64,000 nt of DNA from Tistlia consotensis USBA 355 (GCF_900177295.1 NZ_FWZX01000001.1:632631-696630); one strand, 5' to 3'; positions 25,120 through 35,210 are shown, counted from the stretch's first letter. The notes: generated by a model not told the origin, from the sequence alone. Numbers and translations: made by a program.

Positions 25120-26706
25120 TCAGAACCCGGCCACCGAGCCGTCGCTGCGCGGGTCCGCGGCGCCCTCCAGGCGGCCGTCGGGATAGAGCCGGATCGCGCC
25201 GGCGTGGCCCATCACCTCGTCGTAGGCGCCGACCGGCTCGACCGCATGGCCGGCCGCGGCCAGCGCCTCGATCAGCGCCGGGTCGAAGCGGCTCTCGAGC
25301 TTCAGTGTCACCGATTCCGCGCCCCAGGTCCGGCCGAGCAGCCAGCGCGGCCGGCTGACCGCACGCTGCAGGCCGATGCCGTGCAGCGCGTGGCGGGCGA
25401 AGACCGCGGCCTGGGTCTGCGGCTGGCCTTCGCCGCCCATGCAGCCGTAGACCAGGGTCGAGCCGTCCGAGAGGCGTGCCAGCGCCGGGTTCAGGGTGTG
25501 GAAGGGCCGCCGCCCCGGCACCAGGCTGCGCGGCGAGCCGGGCTGCAGCTGGAAGGCGGCGCCGCGGTTCTGCCAGACCAGGCCGAGGTCGGCCAGGGTG
25601 ACGCCCGAGCCGAACTCCCAGTAGAGGCTCTGAATGAAGCTGACCGCCCGGCCTTCGCCGTCGATCGCGCCCATCCAGATGGTGTCGCCCTCGCCCGGCA
25701 GGGGCTGTGGCCAGGGCGCGGCCCGGCGCCGGTCGATCGCAGCCAGCTCGGCATCCAGCGCCGCGTCGGTCAGGCAGGCCGCCGGGTCCTCGGTCATCGC
25801 CTCGGGATCGCCGACGACGCGGTCGCGGATCAGGAAGGCGCGCTTGGTCGCCTCCACCAGCCGGTGCAGGAAGTCGAAGCCCTCCGGCGCCTCGGCGGCC
25901 ATCCGCTCGTAGAGCGCCAGGATCGCCAGCGAGGCGAGGCCCTGGGTCGGCGGCGGCAGGTTGTGCAGCCGGCCGGCGGCCAGCTCGACCGTGAGCGGCG
26001 CGACCCGCCGGGCGCGATAGCCGGCGAGGTCGGCCGCGGCGACCGGGCTGCCGGCGGCCTGCAGGCCGGCGCCGATCGCCGCCGCGAGCTCGCCGCGGTA
26101 GAAGTCGTCGAGCCCGGCCTCGGCCAGGCGCTCGAGCGTCGCCGCCAGCCCCGGCTGGCGCAGGCGCTCGCCCGGCGCCGGCGGGCGGCCGTCGAGCAGG
26201 AAGGTCTCGGCGAAGCCGGGAAGGCCGAGCAGCTCGTCCAGCTTGCCGAGGGTCAGGCGCGCCTGGCTCTCGGTCACGGCGACGCCCTCGCGGGCGTGCC
26301 AGAGCGCCTCCTCGAGCAGGCGGCCCAGCGGCAGGCGGCCGCCCCAGCCCTTCGAGACCTCCAGCGCGACGCGCCAGCCGTCGACCGCGCCGGCGACGGT
26401 GTTGGCGGCCAGGGGCCCGCGCGTCGGCACCGCCGCGTGGCCTTCGTAGAGCGCCGGGGTCGCCGCCGCCGCCGCCGTGCCGCAGGCCTCGATCGCGACC
26501 GGCGCCTTGCCGGGCGCCGCGATCAGCCAGAAGCCGTCGCCGCCGAGCCCGTTCATGTGCGGGTAGACGACGGCGATCGTCGAGGCCATGGCGACCATCG
26601 CCTCGACCGCGTTGCCGCCCTCGCGCAGCACCGAGAGGCCGGCCTGGGCGGCCAGGTGATGCGGCGCGGTGGCCATTCCGCGATAGGCCATGAGGCTCTG
26701 CAGCAT
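25120..26706 (-). CDS. Gamma-glutamyltransferase-family protein without signal peptide
   Basis: A 528-residue Ntn-hydrolase-type protein of the GGT family. It opens MLQSLMAYRGMATAPHHLAAQAGLSVLREGGNAVEA, with GLGGDGFWLI and ANTVAGAVDGW further on. The presumed autocatalytic Thr is in GEGDTIWMGAID (about residue 340), followed by VYGCMGGEGQPQTQA. There is no signal peptide, so it acts in the cytoplasm. Related cytosolic members cleave acyl-amino-acid or oxamate-type amide bonds rather than glutathione, so the substrate is open. The ATG at 26706 has GAAAGGATCCGG before it. A second, exported GGT lies at 37695-39389. Confidence 0.85.
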   Translation of the reverse strand: MLQSLMAYRGMATAPHHLAAQAGLSVLREGGNAVEAMVAMASTIAVVYPHMNGLGGDGFWLIAAPGKAPVAIEACGTAAAAATPALYEGHAAVPTRGPLAANTVAGAVDGWRVALEVSKGWGGRLPLGRLLEEALWHAREGVAVTESQARLTLGKLDELLGLPGFAETFLLDGRPPAPGERLRQPGLAATLERLAEAGLDDFYRGELAAAIGAGLQAAGSPVAAADLAGYRARRVAPLTVELAAGRLHNLPPPTQGLASLAILALYERMAAEAPEGFDFLHRLVEATKRAFLIRDRVVGDPEAMTEDPAACLTDAALDAELAAIDRRRAAPWPQPLPGEGDTIWMGAIDGEGRAVSFIQSLYWEFGSGVTLADLGLVWQNRGAAFQLQPGSPRSLVPGRRPFHTLNPALARLSDGSTLVYGCMGGEGQPQTQAAVFARHALHGIGLQRAVSRPRWLLGRTWGAESVTLKLESRFDPALIEALAAAGHAVEPVGAYDEVMGHAGAIRLYPDGRLEGAADPRSDGSVAGF

Positions 26707-26792
26707 CCGGATCCTTTCGTCCTGCGTAGCGCTGCCGGACTGGTCGCGCGTCCGGCCGGCCACAGTATTAGGAGAAAGCACGGAGTCCAGCC

Positions 26793-27260
26793 ATGGCCAA
26801 TCCCCGCTCCCTGCCCGGCCACGCCGCCCTGCCCGTCCCGCGGTCGCCCGTCCTGCTGCTGCCCATCCTGCTGCTGGTCGCCGGCCTGCTCGCCGCGGCG
26901 CCGGCCCGCGCCCAGGACGCCGAGGCGATCCGCGCGGTCATCGGCCAGCAGCTCGACGCCTTCAGGCGCGACGACGGCGGCGCGGCCTTTTCCTACGCCT
27001 CGCCCGGCATCCAGGCCCGCTTCGGCAACGCCGCGACCTTCATGGAGATGGTGCGCGCCGGCTATCCGGCGGTCTACCGGCCGCTCGAGGTCGAGTTCCG
27101 CAAGCTCAGCCTGGAGGACGGCAAGGCGGTGCAGGAGGTCTATTTCGTCGGCGCCGACGGCAAGGCCGCGCTGGCGCTCTATCTGATGGAGCGGCAGCCG
27201 GACGGCAGCTGGCGGATCAACGGCGTGCGCATGGTCGCGCTGCCCGAGACGATCTCCTGA
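26793..27260 (+). CDS. DUF4864 exported protein
   Basis: A 155-residue protein with an N-terminal hydrophobic export signal (PVLLLPILLLVAGLLAAAPARA, residues about 19-40) and a DUF4864 domain. This starts DAEAIRAVIGQQLDAFRRDDGGAAFSYASPGIQARFG and ends DGSWRINGVRMV. The fold is probably NTF2-like. Function is unknown. It is divergent from the cytosolic GGT homologue with 86 nt between starts. Confidence 0.85.
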   Translation: MANPRSLPGHAALPVPRSPVLLLPILLLVAGLLAAAPARAQDAEAIRAVIGQQLDAFRRDDGGAAFSYASPGIQARFGNAATFMEMVRAGYPAVYRPLEVEFRKLSLEDGKAVQEVYFVGADGKAALALYLMERQPDGSWRINGVRMVALPETIS

Positions 27261-27299
27261 GGCAGCCGGCGACCGGCCGAGATCTCTCAAAAGCCATAC

Positions 27300-27326
27300 C
27301 GTTCGTTTTTATCGAACGATTTGACA
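27300..27326 (+). promoter_or_regulatory. Palindromic LysR-type site next to a -35 element upstream of yeiH
   Basis: CGTTCG-TTTTTAT-CGAACG (27300-27318) is a 6-bp inverted repeat with a 7-nt spacer, followed directly by TTGACA (27321-27326), a perfect -35 hexamer. A convincing -10 is lacking, as expected for an activator-dependent promoter. The LysR gene downstream of yeiH is the likely regulator. The site lies about 100 nt upstream of the yeiH start. Confidence 0.5.
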
Positions 27327-27423
27327 AATAACATGCGTTGGATCGATTGTTCCGGCGCTGTCATTCTCCCGGCGAGCCGCAGGAGAGAAAACCGTCCTGC
27401 CGCGACGCAGCAGGAGAGAAGAG

Positions 27424-28476
27424 ATGTCCGCGATCGCCCGAGAGCAGTCCCAGAAGGTCCCGCCGCTCGGCGGCCTCGCCGGCATCGCGCCGGGCCTCGT
27501 CCTGACCGGGCTGGTGGCGGCGCTCGCCTTCGGGCTGCACCGCCTGCCGGTGATCGGGACGCTCAGCCCGCTGATCCTGGCGACGCTGGTCGGCATGGCC
27601 TTCCACAACCTGGTCGGGACCCCCGGACGCGCCAAGGCCGGCATCGCCTTCACCCTGCGCCGCATCCTGCGCCTCGCAATCATCCTGCTCGGCCTGCAGC
27701 TGACCGCAGCGCAGGTCGCCGAGGTCGGCGCGCCGGGCATCGCGGTCATCGTCGTCGTGCTGTTCTCGACCTTCGTCTTCACGACCTGGGCCGGCCGCCG
27801 GCTCGGCGTCGAGCGCAAGCTGGCCGAGCTGATCGCCGCCGGCACCTCGATCTGCGGCGCCTCGGCGGTGATCGCGACCAACACCGTGACCGGCGCCTCC
27901 GACGAGGACGTCGCCTACGCCGTCGCCTGCGTCACGCTGTTCGGCACCGTCGCGATGTTCGCCTATCCGCTGCTGCCGGGCCTGCTGCACCTCGACCCGC
28001 AGGCCTTCGGCCTCTGGGCCGGCTCCTCGATCCACGAGATCGCGCAGGTCGTCGCCGCGGCCTTCCAGAACGGCCCCGCCTCCGGCCAGTTCGGCACGGT
28101 CGCCAAGCTGTCGCGCGTGATGATGCTGGCGCCGGTCGTGCTGGGCCTCGGCCTGCTGGCCGCCCGCCGGGCCCGCGCCGCGGGCGGTGCCCAGGGCGAT
28201 CGGGGCCACAGCCACGCGCGCGCGCCGATCCCCTGGTTCGCCTTCGGCTTCATCGCCATGGTCGTGCTGAACAGCCTGGTCACCGTGCCGGCCGAGGCGA
28301 AGTCGGTGATCGTGCCGGTCACGACCTTCCTGCTGTCGATGGCGCTGGCCGCCATGGGCCTCGCGACCGACTTCCGCAAGCTGCGCGAGAAGGGCCTCAG
28401 GCCGGCGCTGCTCGGCCTCGGCGCCTTCCTGTTCATCGCCAGCTTCAGCCTGCTGCTGGTCGAGGTCGTGCTATGA
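27424..28476 (+). CDS. yeiH: YeiH-family putative sulfate exporter
   Basis: A 350-residue membrane protein with about ten helices of the UPF0324/YeiH family. Typical blocks are [35 protein letters not shown] (about residues 138-155), [17 protein letters not shown] and the final [22 protein letters not shown]. Family members are linked to sulfur-compound (sulfate, taurine or sulfite) export, usually beside a LysR regulator as here. The ATG follows AGGAGAGAAGAG. The transported solute is inferred from family knowledge. Confidence 0.9.
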   Translation: MSAIAREQSQKVPPLGGLAGIAPGLVLTGLVAALAFGLHRLPVIGTLSPLILATLVGMAFHNLVGTPGRAKAGIAFTLRRILRLAIILLGLQLTAAQVAEVGAPGIAVIVVVLFSTFVFTTWAGRRLGVERKLAELIAAGTSICGASAVIATNTVTGASDEDVAYAVACVTLFGTVAMFAYPLLPGLLHLDPQAFGLWAGSSIHEIAQVVAAAFQNGPASGQFGTVAKLSRVMMLAPVVLGLGLLAARRARAAGGAQGDRGHSHARAPIPWFAFGFIAMVVLNSLVTVPAEAKSVIVPVTTFLLSMALAAMGLATDFRKLREKGLRPALLGLGAFLFIASFSLLLVEVVL

Positions 28477-28483
28477 AGCCGGG

Positions 28484-29377
28484 ATGACGCTGGAGCAGCT
28501 GCGCATCTTCGTCGCCGTCGCCGAGCGCGAGCACGTCACCCGGGCGGCCCGCGACCTCAGCCTGACCCAGTCGGCGACCAGCGCCGCCGTCGCCGCGCTG
28601 GAAGCCCGCTACCAGACCCGGCTGTTCGACCGGGTCGGCCGCCGCATCGTGCTGACCGAGGCCGGGCGGATCTTCCTGGAGGAGGCCCGCGCCGTCCTGG
28701 CCCGTGCCGCCTCGGCGGAGACCGCCCTCGCCGACCTCGCCGGCCTCAAGCGCGGCTCGCTCTCCCTGGCCGCCAGCCAGACCGTCGGCAACTACTGGCT
28801 GCCGCCGCTGATGCAGCGCTACCGCGCGCGCTTCCCCGACATCGCCCTCGAGGTCCGCATCGGCAACACCGAGACGGTCGCCGGCTGGGTGCGCGAGGGC
28901 GTCGCCGACCTCGGCTTCGTCGAGGGCGAGGTCGACGGGCCGGAGCTCGAGGCCCGGCCGGTCGCCGAGGACGAGCTGGTCCTGGTGGTCGGCGCGGGCC
29001 ATCCCTGGGCGAGGGCGACGCCGGCAGGGCCGCTCGACTTCGCCGCGACCGACTGGGTGATCCGCGAGCGCGGCTCCGGCACCCGCGCCGCGCTGGAGGC
29101 CGCCGCCGCGGCCGCCGGCCTGGCGCCGGAGGCCCTGCCGGTCGCCTTCGAGTTCCCCTCCAACGAGGCGGTGCGCGCCGCCGTCGAGGCGGGAGGCGGC
29201 GCCTCGGTGATGTCCCGCCTGGTCGCCGGGGCGGCGCTCAAGGCCGGCACGCTGGTCGCGCTCGACCTGGCGCTGCCGTCGCGGCGCTTCTCGCTGCTGC
29301 GCCACCGCCGCCGCTCGGTGACCGCCGCCGAGCGCGAGTTCTGCGCCCTGGCGCCCGGCGGGGACGCGGCGGCCTGA
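28484..29377 (+). CDS. LysR-family transcriptional regulator
   Basis: A 297-residue regulator. The winged helix (residues about 1-60) reads MTLEQLRIFVAVAEREHVTRAARDLSLTQSATSAAVAALE, and the substrate domain starts near GSLSLAASQTVGNYWLPPLMQRY. The ligand-binding half has GNTETVAGWVREGVADLGFVEGEV, similar to YeiE/CysB-like sulfur regulators. It begins 7 nt after yeiH on the same strand, so it is co-transcribed rather than divergent, which is the commoner arrangement for this pair. It probably acts on the palindrome at 27300-27318. Confidence 0.92.
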   Translation: MTLEQLRIFVAVAEREHVTRAARDLSLTQSATSAAVAALEARYQTRLFDRVGRRIVLTEAGRIFLEEARAVLARAASAETALADLAGLKRGSLSLAASQTVGNYWLPPLMQRYRARFPDIALEVRIGNTETVAGWVREGVADLGFVEGEVDGPELEARPVAEDELVLVVGAGHPWARATPAGPLDFAATDWVIRERGSGTRAALEAAAAAAGLAPEALPVAFEFPSNEAVRAAVEAGGGASVMSRLVAGAALKAGTLVALDLALPSRRFSLLRHRRRSVTAAEREFCALAPGGDAAA

Positions 29378-29448
29378 AGAGCGCGCGCCGGCTTGCGGCG
29401 ATGGCCCGGCTCGGCTAGAGCCCTGGTCGAACAGCGCACGAGGGCCCG

Positions 29449-29922
29449 ATGAGCGACCATCCCTTCACCAAGACCTTCCCCGTCTCCTGGTGGGAGCTGC
29501 ACCGCGACTCCAGGGCCCTGGCCTGGCGGCTGATGGAGCGGGGGCCCTTCCAGGGCGTCGTCGCGATCACCCGCGGCGGCCTGGTGCCGGCCGCGGTGGT
29601 CGCCCGCGAGCTGGAGATCCGCACGATCGACACGATCTGCATCGCCAGCTACGACGACAAGAAGCAGGGCGAGCTGACGGTGCTGAAGGGCGTGCCCGGC
29701 GACGGCGAGGGCTGGGTCGTGGTCGACGACCTGGTCGACACCGGCAAGACCTACCGCAAGGTCCGCGAGATGCTGCCCAAGGCGCACTTCGCCACGGTCT
29801 ACGCCAAGCCGGCCGGCCGGCCGCTGGTCGACAGCTACGTCACCGAGGTCAGCCAGGACACCTGGATCCTCTTCCCCTGGGACGCCGAGATGCAGGAGGT
29901 CGCGCCGATCGCGCGGCGCTAA
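29449..29922 (+). CDS. gpt: Xanthine-guanine phosphoribosyltransferase
   Basis: A 157-residue type I phosphoribosyltransferase that salvages xanthine and guanine using PRPP. The PRPP loop is [19 protein letters not shown] (about residues 85-103), with the two Asp residues of [35 protein letters not shown] and the final DTWILFPWD are typical Gpt segments. Length matches E. coli Gpt. Its stop codon marks the left edge of the accessory island: the RHS reading frame is open in the same frame immediately after it. Confidence 0.93.
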   Translation: MSDHPFTKTFPVSWWELHRDSRALAWRLMERGPFQGVVAITRGGLVPAAVVARELEIRTIDTICIASYDDKKQGELTVLKGVPGDGEGWVVVDDLVDTGKTYRKVREMLPKAHFATVYAKPAGRPLVDSYVTEVSQDTWILFPWDAEMQEVAPIARR

Positions 29923-30108
29923 GGGGACGTTCGAGGCAGCGCCGGCCCACGCCAGCCGAGGGCATCGGCAAAGAGGCCGAGGTCACGATCAGAGACGGTC
30001 GACTACGACGCGGTCGGCAACATCACCTACAAGTCGGACGTAGGCACCTACTCCTACGCGCCGGCCGGCGGCGCGCTGCCCCATGCGGTCGCCTCGATCA
30101 GCGGCACG

Positions 30109-31932
30109 TTGACCACCAGCTTCAGCTACGACGCCAAGGGCAACATGCTCTCCGGCAACGGCCGGGTGATGACCTGGACGGCCTTCGACCAGCCGGCGAC
30201 GGTCGAGCGCAACGGCCAGACGCTGATCTTCGGCTACGGCCCGGAGCACCAGCGGGTGACCCAGTCGGCGCCCGGCGCGATGACCTACTACATCGGCCTC
30301 TCGGCCAGTGCGCACCTGGAGAAGACCGTCGACGCGGTCACCGGTCTCGCGCGCTACGAGGCGCTGATCCACGCCGGCGGCAGCACGGTGGCGACGCTCT
30401 ACGAGATCGAGGAGGCGGGCGGCGGCGGGACCACGACGATCTCGACCATGACCCGCTACTTCCAGGCCGACAACCTGGGCTCGATCTCGGTCATCACCGA
30501 CGAGGCGGGCCAGGTCGTCGAGCGGCTGAGCTACGACGCCTGGGGCAAGCGGCGCTTTACCGACGGCACGGACGACCCGCAGGAGACGATCACCAGCCTG
30601 ACCAACCGGGGCTTCACCCAGCACGAGCACCTGGAGGAGGTCGCGCTCGTGCACATGAACGGCCGGCTCTACGACGCGCAGATCGGCCGCTTCCTGTCGG
30701 CCGACATCGCGATCCAGGACCTGACCAACTCCCAGGCCTTCAACGCCTACAGCTACGTCCTCAACAACCCGCTCGCCTACACCGACCCGACCGGCTTCTT
30801 CTTCGGCTTCTTCAAGCACATCGTGAAGAGCATCGTCTCGGCGGTGGTCCACGTCGTCGAGAAGACGATCATCGAGCCGCACGTCGCGATCATCAGCAAG
30901 GGCATCGAGATCGTCCAGCAGAACCAGATCGCCCAGGTCGCCCTGGCCGTGGGCCTGACGGCGGTCCTGGGCCCGGCCGGCGGCTCGCTCGCGATCGGCA
31001 CGGGCCTGCTCAACGCGACCCAGGCCGCGGTCGTCAGCGGCGTGGTCGTGGGCGGCATCACCGGCGGGCCGAAGGGCGCGATCCTGGGCGGCATCAGCGC
31101 CGGCGTCACCTACGGCATCGGCGACGCCTTCCCCAAGGATCAGCTCCTGCAGCGTGTTGTCGCGAACGCCGCTTTCCGGGGTGCACTGGCGGAGGCCACA
31201 GGCGGGGACTTCAAGACGGCCGCTCTTTCCGCAGGCTTCAGCGTCGTCGCCGGGCACTATGCAGATGTAGCAACGAAGGGTGATTTTGGCGCTGGGATTG
31301 CCGCCTCGGCTGCCGTTGGCGGCACAACGGCACTGATCGGTGGTGGAAAGTTCCAGAACGGTGCTGCGAGCGGGGCTTTCACGTACCTGGCTAGTCACGC
31401 AGGTGCCGACAGCCGCGGTGGTGAACCGACGCTGTCGCACTCAGGGAAGGGGGCCACGGCTTTTGTCGGTGGATTTTTCGACCACACGATCAACGGGCCA
31501 GCCTATACGGCTTACAATGACTACATCCAGAGCAATCCTGAAGCAGGCGCTGCCTACTTCACATGGGATCAAGGTGGTGCGCTCGCCTCTTGGATCGATT
31601 CCTACGGCGGAGCGGTTACGGTAAGCGGTCATAGCTATGGTGGTGATACAGCTGCATCTGTTGTTGCCGCTGGGCATCGGGTAGACTCGTTGATCACGGT
31701 AGATCCGGTGAGTTGGATTCGGCCGAACTATGCTGATGTCGCTGCGAACGCTGGTACGTGGACCGACTTCAATGCAGTGGGGGGTGCAGGAAGTTTTGTC
31801 AATTTCATCGCCGTTATTGGTGGAGACTGGGGATCTGGCCCTCAACGACTTGCAACGACATTCAAGAATATTGACTTGAATCATGCTAATATTGATCTTG
31901 CGTGCATGACGCCGGGAGCTTGTACGAAATGA
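30109..31932 (+). CDS. 5'-truncated RHS/YD-repeat polymorphic toxin with lipase-like C-terminal tip
   Basis: YD-repeat homology begins at about 29998 with no start codon; the frame is open back to the gpt stop. The first possible starts are TTG at 30109 (607 residues) or a later ATG. The core is classic RHS: YFQADNLGSISVITDEAGQ (118-136), SYDAWGKRRF, HMNGRLYDAQIGRFLSAD (182-199) and AYSYVLNNPLAYTDPTGF. A pre-toxin GGGKFQNGAASGAFTYL precedes the tip. The tip has VTVSGHSYGGDTA, a GxSxG nucleophile elbow (Ser509), with Asp532 (VDP) and His592 as possible partners, so a lipase or esterase effector is inferred. GC drops clearly after about 31140. The N-terminal repeat shell is lost, so it may be a silent or orphan tip. 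Confidence 0.8.
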   Translation: MTTSFSYDAKGNMLSGNGRVMTWTAFDQPATVERNGQTLIFGYGPEHQRVTQSAPGAMTYYIGLSASAHLEKTVDAVTGLARYEALIHAGGSTVATLYEIEEAGGGGTTTISTMTRYFQADNLGSISVITDEAGQVVERLSYDAWGKRRFTDGTDDPQETITSLTNRGFTQHEHLEEVALVHMNGRLYDAQIGRFLSADIAIQDLTNSQAFNAYSYVLNNPLAYTDPTGFFFGFFKHIVKSIVSAVVHVVEKTIIEPHVAIISKGIEIVQQNQIAQVALAVGLTAVLGPAGGSLAIGTGLLNATQAAVVSGVVVGGITGGPKGAILGGISAGVTYGIGDAFPKDQLLQRVVANAAFRGALAEATGGDFKTAALSAGFSVVAGHYADVATKGDFGAGIAASAAVGGTTALIGGGKFQNGAASGAFTYLASHAGADSRGGEPTLSHSGKGATAFVGGFFDHTINGPAYTAYNDYIQSNPEAGAAYFTWDQGGALASWIDSYGGAVTVSGHSYGGDTAASVVAAGHRVDSLITVDPVSWIRPNYADVAANAGTWTDFNAVGGAGSFVNFIAVIGGDWGSGPQRLATTFKNIDLNHANIDLACMTPGACTK

Positions 31933-32594
31933 GGATCACGAAATTGGGTGTTGCCTGTACGGTGGCACTGATTGCAACGCTCTTCAGCGGATGTGCCACC
32001 GCCAACACACCTGATGACCTTGCCTTCGTTTCGGTGCAAGCCGTGGATTGGTACGATCAGGATGAGATGCCTGGACCCGCGGCCAGCCCGGTACTTGGCA
32101 TGGTGAACAGCAGTGACCTGGAACGAAGCGGACAATCACTCACCGGAACAGTGAAACCGCATCGGCTGTTGCTTAAGATCGAGTTCACGAGCGCGACGAA
32201 TCTGTCTCAGTTTGCAATGGAGCATTTATACAATCTCGGTAACACAGCTTTCCTCTGCAACCGACCAGACGATCGCCTTACTATATCGTTCTCCTATGTT
32301 TTTTGGCGTGGCGTGCGGCTTGGTCTACAGGAAATCGACCCGATTCAGAGACAGGATGAACTTTCGAGCGGGAGGATCACCTACTACATTTTCGTAAACG
32401 TTGCCGACAAGGAACGTCTGCAAGACAAGCCACCGCAAGCCGCTTTTGATCTTCGTCGGAGCCCCGAGAACATTTGCTTTTACTTGAGAGGTGGTAGCGA
32501 ATCGGGTCTGGGTTACAAGTCGAATGTGGTCCTTGTTCCCGAGGATGCGATTGCTACAGCGTTGACAAGAGCTTCGATGGGGTCGGGTGGGTAG
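31929..32594 (+). CDS. Lipoprotein, candidate immunity protein for the RHS lipase tip
   Basis: A 221-residue protein starting MRITKLGVACTVALIATLFSGC, a lipoprotein signal peptide with lipobox F-S-G-C (Cys22). The rest is soluble and of no family I recognise. Its ATG overlaps the stop codon of the RHS gene (ATGA), giving translational coupling, and its base composition matches the low-GC tip rather than the core. Immunity proteins against periplasm-acting lipase effectors are often lipoproteins, so this location and topology fit. The immunity role is inferred from position only. An earlier in-frame ATG at 31902 would spoil the signal peptide. Confidence 0.75.
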   Translation: MRITKLGVACTVALIATLFSGCATANTPDDLAFVSVQAVDWYDQDEMPGPAASPVLGMVNSSDLERSGQSLTGTVKPHRLLLKIEFTSATNLSQFAMEHLYNLGNTAFLCNRPDDRLTISFSYVFWRGVRLGLQEIDPIQRQDELSSGRITYYIFVNVADKERLQDKPPQAAFDLRRSPENICFYLRGGSESGLGYKSNVVLVPEDAIATALTRASMGSGG

Positions 32595-32599
32595 ACACC

Positions 32600-32770
32600 T
32601 GTCGAGCTACTGGGGCTGTCGCAGGTCGCTGCCGAAGTCCTCCCCGCGCTTCGCCGAGATGCAGAAGCTGCCACTGGCCGAGGAGGCCCAGGGCTTGGCG
32701 CTGGCCATGGCCGATTCGCTCGACGACGCGGCGGCCGAAGCCGTCGCCTATACCTTCGGGCGAGGCATCG
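32600..32770 (+). pseudogene. Frameshifted fragment related to the gspE N-terminal region
   Basis: The DNA GAGCTACTGGGGCTGTCGCAGGTC... matches the downstream gspE copy near 33488-33690. After a deletion it continues in a second frame as LPLAEEAQGLALAMADSLDDAAAEAVAYTFGRG, against LPLAEEAGGLALAMADPLDD in the larger copy. The two pieces lie in different frames and lack most of the gene, so it is a remnant. It lies between the putative immunity gene and the interrupted small gene. Confidence 0.8.
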
Positions 32771-32796
32771 ACTGGTTCAGATATGGGACATGAGGG

Positions 32797-33189
32797 ATGA
32801 GAATAGCGATCGCTCTTTGGGTGGCGCTATCTGTCGGTGTGGTTTTGGGGTAATCGTCAGCGAGCTTCCTGCGATCTCAGCTCATATGGGGAGGACAATG
32901 TCGAGAAGAGATAGTTAAGAAAGTAGTGTCGCCAGGGGGTGTCACCGCAGCAGTTGTTGCTGTGTCCGATTGCAGTGCAACAACAGATTTTGCAACAAGC
33001 ATCTCATTACTACCAGATGCGAAAATTGGAGAAATCGGAGATGATTATTTTTTCTCCATGCGCGGTCGGAGGGAGATTGATGTTCGCTGGGTTAGTGATG
33101 AAGAGGTGCGGGTGACGTATCCCAAAGATGCTCAAGTCTTTAGAAAATCTGTGATTTGGGGGTTGATGCGCATTTCCTACCGGGAATAG
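32797..33189 (+). pseudogene. Small exported/anchored protein interrupted by a stop codon (DUF5412-like)
   Basis: An ATG at 32797 gives a hydrophobic segment (MRIAIALWVALSVGVVLG) and then TAA at 32851. The same frame continues without interruption to 33189, through a possible GTG restart at 32926. The downstream part reads CREEIVKKVVSPGGVTAAVV, then VSDCSATTDFATSISLL, which from memory resembles DUF5412 proteins. With the stop read through it would be a 130-residue membrane-anchored protein. Base composition is AT-rich compared with the chromosome. Either it is a pseudogene or only the restart product is made. Orphan immunity-like genes are common in such loci. Confidence 0.6.
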
Positions 33190-33294
33190 CTCCTGGACGG
33201 GAGCATTGGGAAGCCCGGTGGGGCTAACAATTCGCGCACGAAAGTGTTGAAGTGGCACAGTAGGCTAAACGACGAGGACGCAGGAGAAGGCTGC

Positions 33295-34310
<1,016 letters not shown>

Positions 34311-35210
34311 CTACCCTACCGCGACGTTGTCGATGAGCCGGGTGCGGCCCAGCCAGGCGGCGGCGAGCAGGCGGCCGGGGCGCTCCAGGCTGGCGAGCTC
34401 GCCCAGGTCGTCGGCGGCGCGCAGCTCGACGTAGTCGATCTTGTCGAAGCCGCCGCGGCCCAGCCTCAGGCGCGCCTGGGCGATGAAGGGCGCGGCCTCG
34501 GCGGTCGGGTCGACGGCGATGGCCTCGGCGGTCTCGTTCAGCACCCGGGCGAGCAGCGGCGCCAGGGCGCGCTGCTCCGGCGTCAGCAGGCGGTTCCTCG
34601 ACGACATGGCGAGGCCGTCGGCCTCGCGCACCGTCGGCACCGCCGCGATCTCGACCGGAATGTCCAGGTCGCGGGCCATGCGCCGCACGATGGTCTGCTG
34701 CTGGAAGTCCTTCTCGCCGAAGAAGGCGACGTCGGGCAGGGCCTGGAGCAGCAGCTTGCTGACCACCGTCGTGACGCCGTCGAAGTGGCCGGGCCGGTGC
34801 AGCCCGTCGAGGCAGGCCGACAACCCGGCGACCGAGACCCTGGTGACGAAGCCGGGCGGGTAGATGACCGCGACGTCGAGCGGCGCGAACAGCAGGTCGC
34901 AGCCGACCGATTCGAGCAGCCGCACGTCCTCGGCCTCGCTGCGCGGATAGCTCTCCAGGTCTTCCTTGCGGTCGAACTGCTTGGGATTGACGAAGATCGT
35001 CGCGACCGCCCGGTCGCAGCGCTCCTTGGCGCGGCGTACCAGGGTCAGGTGGCCCTCGTGCAGCGCGCCCATGGTCGGCACCAGGCCGACGGTCTCGCCG
35101 GCGCGCCGCCAGCCGGCGACCTGCCCGCGCAGCGCCGCCACGTCGCGGGCGATCGCGAGGCCGCTCACGGCCGGCCGCCCGTCACGTCCATCCGACTCCT
35201 GGCCGCCCAT
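34311..35210 (-). CDS. panC: Pantothenate synthetase
   Basis: A 299-residue enzyme that ligates pantoate and beta-alanine with ATP. Motifs are VGLVPTMGALHEGHLTLVRRAK (about residues 38-59, with the HxGH signature), TIFVNPKQFDRKEDLESYPR, FGEKDFQQQ and LAMSSRNRLLTPEQRA. The ATG at 35210 is one base beyond the panB stop, so the genes are coupled. A GTG at 35168 that removes a variable leader is an alternative start. The C-terminus abuts the truncated gspE, marking the right edge of the accessory island. Confidence 0.95.
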   Translation of the reverse strand: MGGQESDGRDGRPAVSGLAIARDVAALRGQVAGWRRAGETVGLVPTMGALHEGHLTLVRRAKERCDRAVATIFVNPKQFDRKEDLESYPRSEAEDVRLLESVGCDLLFAPLDVAVIYPPGFVTRVSVAGLSACLDGLHRPGHFDGVTTVVSKLLLQALPDVAFFGEKDFQQQTIVRRMARDLDIPVEIAAVPTVREADGLAMSSRNRLLTPEQRALAPLLARVLNETAEAIAVDPTAEAAPFIAQARLRLGRGGFDKIDYVELRAADDLGELASLERPGRLLAAAWLGRTRLIDNVAVG

